Source of the DNA: an uncultured Faecalicatena sp.
Lineage (GTDB): Bacteria > Bacillota > Clostridia > Lachnospirales > Lachnospiraceae
Direction: 5' to 3'
DNA: 64,000 bases
Assembly: GCA_902489075.1 (NCBI GenBank)
Contig: CABTYO010000001.1
Span: 62,001 to 126,000 of the forward strand
Both the position numbers and the translations under genes were made by a program. Shown here one piece after another: positions 24,656-33,622 of the stretch; positions within the stretch are counted from its first letter, which is position 1; every line of letters begins with the position of its first letter. The notes beneath the pieces were generated by a model. It did not search any database. It saw only the letters and a program-made list of their open reading frames with translations, and was not told where the DNA came from.

Positions 24656-25861
24656 TTAGCGCTCGTTTCCGCCCCATACGATGGATTCGTATCTCTCAGG
24701 ATCGGTGTCACCTTCTGTGGAGAAGAGCAGGACTCTGGAATTCTCATCCAGTCCGAGGTGTTCTCTGAGCTCTTTATATTCGTCCATGCACATGATGCAT
24801 GCCAGTGTTCCGAATGGTGCTGCGCCGGATTCACCGGAGGTTACTGGTGTGTCGCCCTTGATCGGCGCTGCCAGCATACGCATTCCTCTTGCAGCCGCCC
24901 AGTCAGGAGTGGCAATAAAGGTGTCTACGTGGTTCTTTAAGATATCCCAGGAAATCGTGTTCGGTTCCCCGCATGCAAGGCCTGCCATGATTGTTACCAT
25001 GTCGCCGTCTACGATCTGGATGCTTCCATCTCCTAAGGATGCTCCCTTGTAAAGACAGGCAGCAGCTTCTGCCTCGACTACGATTACTTTCGGCGGATTC
25101 TCAGGATAGCGGTTCGCGAAATATCCCTGAACAGCTCCGGCAAGAGATCCTACACCTGCCTGGATAAATACGTGTGTCGGTCTGTCGCATCCGTATCCTT
25201 CCAGCTGCTCGTTGGCTTCCATTGCCATGGTTCCGTATCCCTGCATGATCCATGCCGGAATCTCCTCGTAACCATCCCATGCGGTATCCTGTACCATAAT
25301 GCCGTTCTCTGTCTTGTTCGCCATATCGTTCGCCATACGTACACATTCATCATAGTTATATTCCTCGATGGTAACCTGTGCGCCTTCGGCCGCGATGTTC
25401 TTAAGACGGGTCTGGGTAGATCCCTTTGGCATTAAGACGACTGCTTTCTGTCCAAGCTTGTTTGCTGCCCATGCAACACCGCGTCCGTGGTTGCCGTCCG
25501 TTGCTGTGAAGAAGGTTGCCTGGCCGAATTCATCTCTCAGTTCCTTGGAAGTCAGGACTTCGTAAGGAAGTTCTGAGACGTCCTTTCCAACCTGCTGTGC
25601 TATGTAACGCGCCATTGCGAAAGACCCTCCAAGTACCTTGAAAGCGTTCAGGCCGAAGCGGTAAGATTCATCTTTGATGTAAACCTCTCCAAGTCCAAGC
25701 CTGTCTGCCATCTTGTCAAGCTTTACGAGCGGGGTTACGCTGTACTGCGGAAAGCTCTCGTGGAAGGCTCTTGCCTTCTTAACCTCGTCAAGTGACATGA
25801 CCTTAAGCTGTGCGTCGTCTGTCTTAGGCATATGATTCGCTGCCCATTTGATTGTTTCCAT
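24656..25861 (-). CDS. ygeX: Diaminopropionate ammonia-lyase (YgeX)
   Basis: PLP enzyme of fold type II, 401 residues, converting 2,3-diaminopropionate to pyruvate and two ammonia through 2-aminoacrylate. F-G-L-N-A-F-K-V-L-G-G-S holds the PLP lysine; the Gly-rich phosphate loop and T-D-G-N-H-G-R-G-V-A-W are typical of the family. AAGGAGG precedes the ATG. In the purine cluster it would act on the three-carbon amine left after ring opening, giving pyruvate for fermentation. First enzyme gene of the leftward operon after the regulator. Confidence 0.95.
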   Translation of the reverse strand: METIKWAANHMPKTDDAQLKVMSLDEVKKARAFHESFPQYSVTPLVKLDKMADRLGLGEVYIKDESYRFGLNAFKVLGGSFAMARYIAQQVGKDVSELPYEVLTSKELRDEFGQATFFTATDGNHGRGVAWAANKLGQKAVVLMPKGSTQTRLKNIAAEGAQVTIEEYNYDECVRMANDMANKTENGIMVQDTAWDGYEEIPAWIMQGYGTMAMEANEQLEGYGCDRPTHVFIQAGVGSLAGAVQGYFANRYPENPPKVIVVEAEAAACLYKGASLGDGSIQIVDGDMVTIMAGLACGEPNTISWDILKNHVDTFIATPDWAAARGMRMLAAPIKGDTPVTSGESGAAPFGTLACIMCMDEYKELREHLGLDENSRVLLFSTEGDTDPERYESIVWGGNER

Positions 25862-25904
25862 TTGTGAAAACCTCCTTCATAATAATGTAAGAATTGTTGT
25901 ATGG

Positions 25905-26561
25905 CTATTTGCCCGCATCCATGTAACTGTAGAGTGTGAATTTTGAAATTCCCAAGAGGGATGCGATCTTGTCACCGGATTTGGTGATCAGGAAGGCCCC
26001 GGCGTTGTTCAGGTACTGTACAACCGTGATCTTGTCATCTTTATTCATCAGTGCAACCGGTTTGCCGACAAGCGCGAGTGCCTGTTCGATCAGGACGTCG
26101 AGAAGCTCATTCACATTATGTGTGATCTTCTGCGGCTGTTCTGTCTCATCGCCTGAATCCGTTTCCTTCTCAACGCTGATCAGGGACTGGACTGCAGTAT
26201 CGATTGTGAGCAGTGCGGTAATGTCGTAATTCAGGGAAAATATGTAGGCAATGCTGTCATTGTCATCCCTGATGTACATGGTGCTTGACTTTAAGATTCT
26301 TCCGTCCTCTGTCTTGGTAAGATAGGAGAGACGGTCCTGAATCTGTGACGGGTCCCGGCTCAATGTCTCCAGGACCACGCTGGAAGGGCCGTCGCCTAAC
26401 TTTCTGTTGGAAATATGTCCATTCTCTATGTAGACAATGGAGCTTTCCAGTTCTTTCTTGCGCAGATCATGTATTACGATCTCACAGGAGCTGCCGAACT
26501 GTACGGCAAGGCCATGTGCGATCTGTTTCAGTAAATCTAATCTCTGGCTCAACGTCACCAT
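25905..26561 (-). CDS. YheO/DauR-like PAS-HTH transcriptional regulator of the purine cluster
   Basis: 218-residue regulator: N-terminal YheO-like PAS domain (about 1-125, with G-S-S-C-E-I-V-I-H-D-L) and a C-terminal helix-turn-helix (about 165-215, including the family's Y-L-N-x-A-G-A-F-L-I-T-K and G-I-S-K-F-T-L-Y-S-Y). The PAS part probably senses a small molecule. It is the promoter-proximal gene of the leftward operon and diverges from ssnA across a 315-bp region holding a run of TTTAGG/CCTAAA half-sites, so it most likely controls both arms. Ligand and sign of regulation are unknown. Confidence 0.87.
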   Translation of the reverse strand: MVTLSQRLDLLKQIAHGLAVQFGSSCEIVIHDLRKKELESSIVYIENGHISNRKLGDGPSSVVLETLSRDPSQIQDRLSYLTKTEDGRILKSSTMYIRDDNDSIAYIFSLNYDITALLTIDTAVQSLISVEKETDSGDETEQPQKITHNVNELLDVLIEQALALVGKPVALMNKDDKITVVQYLNNAGAFLITKSGDKIASLLGISKFTLYSYMDAGK

Positions 26562-26876
26562 TCCTTTCGTGTCTGGATTTTCCGGGAGGCTGTTTTTCCC
26601 TCGCCTTTAAATTCATCATAGCATAAAAAAAATATAAATCAATACTTTTTCTAAAAATTTTTTAGGTTGCCTAAATTTTTTTTAGGATTTGTATTGCAAT
26701 TATCTTATTTTAATGGTATTCTATAGACAACAAAAACGGCGCGAAAAAATATGTTTGAAAAAGAAAAGACCGTTTTTACAAAAGAATATACAAAATATAG
26801 TGCGACGTGCAAGGAAAGTAACACCCTTGTAGAATTTGTATACTACCAATGATTTAAAAGAAAAGGAGAAAAAAGT
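26562..26876. promoter_or_regulatory. Divergent control region of the purine cluster, with a CCTAAA half-site array
   Basis: A strongly A+T-rich gap. CTAAA/TTTAGG/CCTAAA/TTTAGG half-sites alternate from 26651 to 26686, forming overlapping palindromes TTTAGG-TTG-CCTAAA and CCTAAA-N5-TTTAGG. A promoter for ssnA can be read as TTGCAA (26694-26699), 17 bp, TATTCT (26717-26722), so the array lies just upstream. The resulting ~150-nt ssnA leader contains an 8-bp stem AAAAACGG/CCGTTTTT (26732-26777) with a long loop of unclear meaning. I could not pick a reliable leftward promoter. Confidence 0.6.
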
Positions 26877-28208
26877 ATGCTGATTTTAGGAAATGGAAGG
26901 GTAATCACACGAGACGAAGCGAATCCGTATCTGGAGCAGGGCGCTGTAGCGATCGAGGGGACAACGATCAAAAAAGTGGGCAGCCTTGAGGAGGTCAGGG
27001 CAGCATATCCGGATGCAGAGTTTATCGATGCAAAGGGAAAAGTGATCATGCCTGCATTTATCAATGCACATGAGCATATCTACAGTGCTTTTGCAAGAGG
27101 GCTTTCTGTCAAAGGGTACGATCCGAAAGGATTTTTGGATATCCTGGACGGAATGTGGTGGACCATTGACCGGAACCTGACCCTGAATGACACTTACTTA
27201 AGTGCCATGGCGACCTATATTGACTGTATTAAGAATGGTGTCACAACGATCTTCGATCATCATGCAAGCTTTGGTTCTATCAGGGAATCATTGTTCCATA
27301 TTGAAAAGGCGGCGAAGGAGACCGGGGTACGTTCCTGTCTGTGCTACGAGATTTCTGACAGAGATGGTATGGATAAAGCGAGAGATTCTGTTATGGAGAA
27401 TGCAGAGTTCATCAGACATGCCCAAAAGGATGACACAGGCATGATCGCCGGAATGATGGGAATGCATGCACAGTTCACGATTTCCGATGAGACCATGGAA
27501 CTGGCCGCAGCCAACAAGCCGGACGGCGTTGGATACCACATCCACGTGGCAGAAGGAATCGAGGACCTGCACCACTGCTTAAAGCATTATGGCAAACGGA
27601 TCGTAGACCGTCTGATGGACTGGAACATCCTGGGAGACAAGACCCTCCTCGGACACTGCATTTACATCAACGGACATGAGATGGACTTAATTAAGGAAAC
27701 GAATACGATGGTTGTACATAATCCGGAATCCAACATGGGCAATGCCTGCGGATGCCCTCCGACCATGGAACTGGTCCACAGAGGTATTCTGACCGGACTG
27801 GGAACCGACGGATACACACACGACATGACAGAGTCCTTCAAGGTAGCCAATGTCTTACATAAGCACCACCTCTGCGATGCCAATGCAGCATGGGTGGAAG
27901 TACCACAGATGCTCTTCGACGGCAACGCACAGATCGCGAACCGCTACTTCAAGCAGCAGCTCGGAGTCTTAAAAGAAGGCGCAGCCGGAGACGTGATCAT
28001 CGTAGATTACGACCCGCTCACTCCGCTTGGAGCAGGCAACGCAAACGGACACATCCTGTTCGGTATGAACGGAAGCAAGGTCGTGACAACCGTGGCGAAC
28101 GGAAAAGTGCTGATGAAAGACAGAGAATTACAGCACATTGATGAAGCAAAAGTAATGGCAGACTGCAGAGAAGCATCACAGGCACTCTGGAATCGGATTA
28201 ACGGATAA
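26877..28208 (+). CDS. ssnA: SsnA-type amidohydrolase/aminohydrolase
   Basis: 443-residue metal-dependent hydrolase of the cytosine-deaminase/chlorohydrolase branch. P-A-F-I-N-A-H-E-H-I-Y-S-A-F has the H-x-H metal site; Y-H-I-H-V-A-E-G, L-G-H-C-I-Y and G-L-G-T-D-G-Y-T supply the remaining His/Asp ligands. SsnA belongs to the uric-acid-utilisation gene set; its chemical step is not firmly known to me. A strong AAAAGGAG site is present. It opens the rightward arm and is separated from ygfK by a paired palindrome. Confidence 0.93.
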   Translation: MLILGNGRVITRDEANPYLEQGAVAIEGTTIKKVGSLEEVRAAYPDAEFIDAKGKVIMPAFINAHEHIYSAFARGLSVKGYDPKGFLDILDGMWWTIDRNLTLNDTYLSAMATYIDCIKNGVTTIFDHHASFGSIRESLFHIEKAAKETGVRSCLCYEISDRDGMDKARDSVMENAEFIRHAQKDDTGMIAGMMGMHAQFTISDETMELAAANKPDGVGYHIHVAEGIEDLHHCLKHYGKRIVDRLMDWNILGDKTLLGHCIYINGHEMDLIKETNTMVVHNPESNMGNACGCPPTMELVHRGILTGLGTDGYTHDMTESFKVANVLHKHHLCDANAAWVEVPQMLFDGNAQIANRYFKQQLGVLKEGAAGDVIIVDYDPLTPLGAGNANGHILFGMNGSKVVTTVANGKVLMKDRELQHIDEAKVMADCREASQALWNRING

Positions 28209-28212
28209 AATT

Positions 28213-28275
28213 CAAAGGGGTCAGACCCCTTTGCAAAAGGGTCTGACCCTTTTGCCCACCATTTTCAGAATATTC
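28213..28275 (+). repeat. Double-dyad leader repeat upstream of ygfK
   Basis: Two adjacent 21-bp palindromes, CAAAGGGGTC-n-GACCCCTTTG (28213-28233) and CAAAAGGGTC-n-GACCCTTTTG (28234-28254), followed by CACCATTTTCAGAATATTCA. No U-run follows, so they are not a standard terminator. A matching unit precedes ygeW (23186-23254). Confidence 0.8.
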
Positions 28276-28302
28276 AGATTATATCATAGGAGGTTTTTAC
28301 AG

Positions 28303-31296
28303 ATGAGCGATATTATGACCCCGATGTCTTTCGGGCATTTATTGAATTGGATTATGACAGAGCATGAGGAACACGGTACTGTATTCGGGGAGCACACCCC
28401 ATATAAGGCGGATGCGAAGTATAACCGGACGATTTTCGGACGTCCGTTAGAGACTCCGGTAGGCCCGGCGGCAGGCCCTCACACACAGCTGGCGCAGAAT
28501 ATTGCAGCAGCTTATTATACAGGAAGCCGTTTCTTCGAGTTAAAGACGGTACAGGTCATGGACGGCGCAGAGCTTTCCGCATGTGTGAATAAGCCGTGTA
28601 TCAAGGCGGACGATGAGTGTTACAACTGCGAGTGGTCCACGGAATTATATGTGCCGCAGGCAATGGAAGAGTACATCAAGGCATGGTTCCTTTGTAAAGT
28701 AATGGCAAAGGAATACGGGCTGGGTGATATGAACGGATTCCAGTTCAACATCAGTGTGGGATACGATCTGGAAGGTATCAAGTCTGAGAAGATCGACAAT
28801 TTCCTCAATACAATGAAGGAAGCAAAGGATTCAGAAGTGTTTAAGTCCTGCAGGCAGTATCTCTTAGACCATGCAGATCAGTTTAAGAATGTGACCAGGG
28901 AGGATATCGAGGCGATCCAGTCCGACATCTGCAATTCCGTGACGATTTCCACACTGCACGGCTGCCCTCCGCAGGAGATCGAGAAGATCGCGATGTACCT
29001 GATTACGGAAAAGGGATTCCATACCTTTATTAAATGTAATCCTACCTTATTAGGATATGAATATGCAAGAAAGACCATGGATGACATGGGTTATGATTAT
29101 GTGGCATTCGGCGATTTCCACTTCAAAGATGACTTACAGTATGAGGATGCAGTGCCGATGCTGACACGCCTGATGAAGGTCTGCGAGGAGCGCGGCCTGG
29201 AATTCGGCGTGAAGATCACGAATACCTTCCCGGTAGATGTGAAGCAGAACGAGCTTCCAAGCGAAGAGATGTATATGTCAGGAAAGTCCCTGTATCCACT
29301 GTCCATCTCACTGGCTGCAAAGCTGGCTGAGGAGTTCGATGGAAAGCTTCGGATTTCCTACTCAGGCGGAGCCGATTTCTACAATATCAGAGGAATTGTG
29401 GATGCAGGCATCTGGCCGGTTACTGTGGCAACGACCCTGTTGAAGCCGGGCGGATACCAGAGAATGTCCCAGATCGCAGAGATTCTGGAAAAAGAAAACG
29501 ACGAGTTTACAGGCGTGCGCGCAAGTGCAGCACATAACCTGGCAGAAGAGGCAAAAGTCAGCGTTCACCATGTGAAGTCTGTCAAGCCGCTTCCGTCCCG
29601 CAAGATGAAGCGCGAGGTTCCGCTTCTGGACTGCTTCGTGGCACCATGTAAAGAAGGCTGCCCGATTCACCAGGATATCACCACCTATCTGCAGCTTGTA
29701 AGCGCCGGAGAGTATGTAGAGGCGATGAAGGTCATCACCGAGAAGAACCCGCTTCCGTTTATCACCGGAACCATCTGCGCACACAACTGTATGAGCAAAT
29801 GTACCCGCAACTTCTATGAGGAACCTGTACATATCCGCGCCATGAAGCTGGAAGCAGCACAGAATGGTTATGTATCCTGGCTGAAGGGGGTTACGCCTTC
29901 CACTGTTACCGAAAAAGGCAAAGTAGCAGTCATCGGCGGCGGTCCTGCAGGAATGGCAGCAGCATATTTCTTAAGACGCGGCGGCATGGAAGTGACTTTA
30001 TTTGAGCAGACGGATTCCCTGGGAGGCGTGGTACGCCATGTGATCCCGGAATTCAGAATTGCTGGGAATGCAATCGATAAAGATGCAGCCATCCTGGAAG
30101 CAGTGGGTGTGGAGATCCGCTACAACGTGAAGGTGGAAAGCGTACAGGAATTACGCGACAAAGGCTATACAGCAGTCGTACTTGCAGTGGGAGCATCCAA
30201 ACCGGGCGTTCTGAGACTGGAAGAGGGCGACACCATGAATGCCCTGGATTTCCTTGCGAAGTTCAAAGCAGAGAACGGCAAGCTGGATATCGGTAAAAAT
30301 GTAGTAGTCATCGGCGGAGGAAATACCGCAATGGATACTGCAAGAGCAGCAAAACGCACAAGAGGCGTTGAGAGAGTTTCTCTTGTATATAGAAGAACCA
30401 AACGCTTCATGCCTGCAGACGAGGAAGAATTAATGATGGCAGTTGAGGACGGCGTGGAATTCAAAGAACTGCTTTCCCCTGTCAAACTCGTTGACGGAAA
30501 GCTGATCTGCAAAGTAATGCAGCTTGGCGAGTATGATGCATCCGGCAGACGCGGTGTGATCGAGACAGAAGAGCTTTGTGAAGTTCCGGCAGACACGGTA
30601 ATCGCGGCAGTCGGCGAAAAGGTTCCGACAGAATGGTACGAAGCCAACGGAATCAATGTCAATGAGCGCGGAAGGGCTCTGGTGAATGAAGAGACCTGTG
30701 AGACCAGTCTGGAAGGCGTTTACATCGCAGGAGACGCACTGGGCGGACCGGCAACGGTTGTCGAAGGCATCCGTGACGGCAAGAAGGCTGCGGAGGCAAT
30801 TATCGGAAGAGTGCTGGCGAAAGATTATGACAAACAGGCAGCAGACGAGAAGGTATACGCAAGAAGAGGCGTGCTCAAAGAATTAGAGGAAGGCCCGGCA
30901 GAGACCGGACGCTGCCTTGGCTGCTCCAGCATCTGCGAGAACTGCGTGGAAGTATGTCCGAACCGTGCCAATATTACCATTCAGGTACCGGGAATGGCAA
31001 AACACCAGATCATCCATGTGGATTACATGTGCAACGAATGCGGCAACTGCAAGAGCTTCTGCCCATACCAGAGCGCACCGTATCTGGATAAGTTCACCTT
31101 ATTCGCATCTGTAAAAGATATGGAAGACAGTAAGAATCAGGGCTTCACAGTCCTTGACGCAGAGAAAGTAAGCTGTCAGGTCAGATACCTGGGAGAGACC
31201 TTCACCTGGACAAAGGGTGAAGAGACGAAGCTTCCGGAAGGCTTACAGCAGCTGATCGAGGCAGTGATCCGCGATTACTCATATCTGTTGGGATAG
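28303..31296 (+). CDS. ygfK: YgfK iron-sulfur flavoprotein (putative selenate reductase-type subunit)
   Basis: Large cytosolic redox enzyme, 997 residues. Order: N-terminal dihydroorotate-dehydrogenase-like barrel (about 1-430), a cysteine-rich glutamate-synthase-small-subunit-like linker (C-K-E-G-C-P, C-A-H-N-C-M-S-K-C), an FAD/NAD(P)H oxidoreductase domain with V-I-G-G-G-P-A-G-M-A-A and V-I-G-G-G-N-T-A-M-D, and a C-terminal pair of 4Fe-4S motifs (C-L-G-C-S-S-I-C-x2-C-x3-C-P and C-N-E-C-G-N-C-x3-C-P). It probably supplies or takes electrons in purine reduction within the uric-acid pathway. ATG 28303 has an AGGAGG site; the longer frame to 28231 runs into a DNA repeat. Confidence 0.93.
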   Translation: MSDIMTPMSFGHLLNWIMTEHEEHGTVFGEHTPYKADAKYNRTIFGRPLETPVGPAAGPHTQLAQNIAAAYYTGSRFFELKTVQVMDGAELSACVNKPCIKADDECYNCEWSTELYVPQAMEEYIKAWFLCKVMAKEYGLGDMNGFQFNISVGYDLEGIKSEKIDNFLNTMKEAKDSEVFKSCRQYLLDHADQFKNVTREDIEAIQSDICNSVTISTLHGCPPQEIEKIAMYLITEKGFHTFIKCNPTLLGYEYARKTMDDMGYDYVAFGDFHFKDDLQYEDAVPMLTRLMKVCEERGLEFGVKITNTFPVDVKQNELPSEEMYMSGKSLYPLSISLAAKLAEEFDGKLRISYSGGADFYNIRGIVDAGIWPVTVATTLLKPGGYQRMSQIAEILEKENDEFTGVRASAAHNLAEEAKVSVHHVKSVKPLPSRKMKREVPLLDCFVAPCKEGCPIHQDITTYLQLVSAGEYVEAMKVITEKNPLPFITGTICAHNCMSKCTRNFYEEPVHIRAMKLEAAQNGYVSWLKGVTPSTVTEKGKVAVIGGGPAGMAAAYFLRRGGMEVTLFEQTDSLGGVVRHVIPEFRIAGNAIDKDAAILEAVGVEIRYNVKVESVQELRDKGYTAVVLAVGASKPGVLRLEEGDTMNALDFLAKFKAENGKLDIGKNVVVIGGGNTAMDTARAAKRTRGVERVSLVYRRTKRFMPADEEELMMAVEDGVEFKELLSPVKLVDGKLICKVMQLGEYDASGRRGVIETEELCEVPADTVIAAVGEKVPTEWYEANGINVNERGRALVNEETCETSLEGVYIAGDALGGPATVVEGIRDGKKAAEAIIGRVLAKDYDKQAADEKVYARRGVLKELEEGPAETGRCLGCSSICENCVEVCPNRANITIQVPGMAKHQIIHVDYMCNECGNCKSFCPYQSAPYLDKFTLFASVKDMEDSKNQGFTVLDAEKVSCQVRYLGETFTWTKGEETKLPEGLQQLIEAVIRDYSYLLG

Positions 31297-31389
31297 GAAC
31301 AGGATCTACGACAATAAATCTGGTATCATAGAAGGAAGAGATCAAAGCAGTATATTGACAAGTAGGATGGACAGAAAGAAGGAATGGTT

Positions 31390-32769
31390 ATGAAACGTTT
31401 GTTTAAAGGCGGAACGATCGTAAGCGGCGAAGGCTTGAAGCAGCTTGACATTCTTGTGAAAGGCGAGAAGATCCTGGCAGTTGGAGAGGATCTGGAGTTT
31501 AAGGATGCAGAGATTGAAGATGTGCGGGGAAGATATCTTTTCCCCGGCTTCATCGATGCCCATACCCATATGGCACTGGAAGTCAGCAACACCATAACCG
31601 CAGACAAATTCGACACAGGGACAAAGGCAGAGATTTCCGGAGGGACGACCTGCATTGTAGACTTTGCCACCCAGAATAAGGGCGAGACACTGCACGAGGC
31701 ACTGGACAACTGGCATAGAAAAGCGGACGGCCAGTCTTCCTGCGATTATGCATTCCACCTGGCAATCTCCGACTGGAATGACAGCATCAGCGAGGAGCTG
31801 GGGCGTGTCGTAGAGGAAGGCATTTCTTCTTTCAAATTATATATGACCTATGACAACATGGTCGTAGATGACAAGACCATGTATGAGATCCTGACCCGGT
31901 TAAAAGAACTGGGCGGGATCGCAGGTGTCCACTGTGAGAACCGTGGGATCATCGATGCAAGGCTTGAGGAAGTCTTAAAGAAGAAAGGGAACAGAAAAGA
32001 TGTCTCCGATTATCCGGGAACCCGCCCGCCGGCAGCAGAGGCAGAGGCGATAAACCGTCTCCTTAAGATTGCCAAATGTGTAGATACCCCGGTGATCGTA
32101 GTACACTTAAGTTCCGAAGAAGGATATCATGAGATCGAGCGTGCCAGAGAAGAGGGACAGACCGTATATGTAGAGACCTGTCCACAGTATCTGGTCATGG
32201 ATGACAGCAGATATTCCCTGCCGGATGGAGAGGGCAGAAGATACATGATCGCTCCCCCTCTGCGCAGGAAAAGAGATCAGAAGGTCTTGTGGGAGGCACT
32301 TTCAGAAGGCAGGATACAGACCATCTGTACCGACCACTGCAGTTTTAATCTGGAACAGAAAAGCATGGGAGAAGAAGATTTTGCAAAGACTCCATGCGGA
32401 ATGCCGGGAGCAGAAGAACGTCCGGCACTGATCTGGCAGTTTGGCGTGAATGAAGGAAGACTGACACTGGAACAGATGTGCAGATATCTCTCCGAGAATC
32501 CGGCGAAGCTGTATCATCTGTATCCGCAGAAGGGAACACTTTCCCCGGGAAGCGATGCAGACATCGTGGTATGGAATCCAGAGACAGAGTGGGTGCTTTC
32601 CAAAGAGACACAGCAGTCTGATATCGACTATTGTCCGCTGGAAGGAACTCAGATCAAAGGAAGAGCCGAGAAGGTATACCTGCGTGGCCAGCTGATCGCA
32701 GAGAATGGCGAGATTAAAGTGGAAAATGCAGGACAGTATATCCTCCATGGAGCTGTAAAAGAAAAATAA
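31390..32769 (+). CDS. hyuA: Dihydropyrimidinase/hydantoinase-type cyclic amidohydrolase
   Basis: 459-residue binuclear metal hydrolase that opens cyclic ureides or imides. P-G-F-I-D-A-H-T-H-M supplies H-x-H, S-F-K-L-Y-M-T the carboxylated lysine, and V-H-L-S-S-E-E and C-T-D-H-C-S further ligands. ATG 31390 is spaced well from AAGAAGGAA; an ATG at 31384 overlaps that site. In the uric-acid gene set HyuA is expected to open a ring of a reduced purine. The gap after ygfK (about 90 bp) shows no terminator. Confidence 0.92.
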   Translation: MKRLFKGGTIVSGEGLKQLDILVKGEKILAVGEDLEFKDAEIEDVRGRYLFPGFIDAHTHMALEVSNTITADKFDTGTKAEISGGTTCIVDFATQNKGETLHEALDNWHRKADGQSSCDYAFHLAISDWNDSISEELGRVVEEGISSFKLYMTYDNMVVDDKTMYEILTRLKELGGIAGVHCENRGIIDARLEEVLKKKGNRKDVSDYPGTRPPAAEAEAINRLLKIAKCVDTPVIVVHLSSEEGYHEIERAREEGQTVYVETCPQYLVMDDSRYSLPDGEGRRYMIAPPLRRKRDQKVLWEALSEGRIQTICTDHCSFNLEQKSMGEEDFAKTPCGMPGAEERPALIWQFGVNEGRLTLEQMCRYLSENPAKLYHLYPQKGTLSPGSDADIVVWNPETEWVLSKETQQSDIDYCPLEGTQIKGRAEKVYLRGQLIAENGEIKVENAGQYILHGAVKEK

Positions 32770-32853
32770 ACTGGAAACAGTACAAAAAAGAAATAAAATA
32801 GTTTAAAAAGAAAAAATAAAACTCGATCAGAAAGAAAATAATATCGGACAAGA

Positions 32854-33606
32854 ATGAGGCAGTGTGAGATGATTAAGAAATATAATGAAGGAAAACTTGC
32901 AAAATGCACCTCGCTGATCGAGGAACTTCATATAGAAAGAAAGAATCCCGTCATATCTATCACAGGTGCGGGAGGCAAGACCACAACGGTCTCAAGGCTG
33001 GCCGGGGAATACCGAAAGAGGCACATCCCGGTGATCGTGACAACGACCACTCATATGCTGATCGAAGCGGCCCCCTGGTTCGTACTGGAACCCTCTATGG
33101 ATCAGGCATTGGAAGTTCTGGACCGGGAGGGGATGGTATGGCTGGGGATACCGGCACAGGACGGCAAGATGAAAGCGCCCCCTGAGAGCTTTTTCAAACA
33201 GCTGCTTCAAACCGGTTATCCGGTGCTGATTGAGGCAGATGGCGCGAAAAGACTCCCCTTAAAAGCTCCTGCCGAACACGAGCCGGTCATATTGAAGGAG
33301 ACGACCCATGTGCTTTATATCTGCGGATTAGATGCTGTGGGGCAGTCCATCCAGGACGTGTGTTTCCGCCCGGAGCTTACAGCAGGAATCCTGGGAAAGA
33401 GGATCACAGATCCGGTACGACCCGAGGACATCCTGAATCTGGCATTGAGCCCGGCGGGAGGGAGAAAAGGGATTCTTCCAGCGATGAAGTATTATATGAT
33501 CTTGAATAAGGCTGACACCAGAGAGCGGGAACAGACTGCAAAGGACATCTGCACCCTGGCAGCGATGCGGGGGATGACGGATATCCTGGTGACAGCATCA
33601 GAATAA
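32854..33606 (+). CDS. yqeC: YqeC, selenium-dependent hydroxylase accessory protein
   Basis: About 250 residues (245 if the second ATG at 32869 is used). A P-loop-like G-A-G-G-K-T-T-T lies near residue 38, then T-T-T-H-M and L-I-E-A-D-G-A-K-R-L-P-L-K-A-P, the hallmark of YqeC. The family co-occurs with selenium-dependent molybdenum hydroxylases and is thought to help make the labile selenium-containing cofactor; its activity is not established. It lies in a maturation set with the YqeB-MocA protein directly before the hydroxylase gene. Confidence 0.9.
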   Translation: MRQCEMIKKYNEGKLAKCTSLIEELHIERKNPVISITGAGGKTTTVSRLAGEYRKRHIPVIVTTTTHMLIEAAPWFVLEPSMDQALEVLDREGMVWLGIPAQDGKMKAPPESFFKQLLQTGYPVLIEADGAKRLPLKAPAEHEPVILKETTHVLYICGLDAVGQSIQDVCFRPELTAGILGKRITDPVRPEDILNLALSPAGGRKGILPAMKYYMILNKADTREREQTAKDICTLAAMRGMTDILVTASE

Positions 33607-33622
33607 GGAAGGCAGCAAAACG

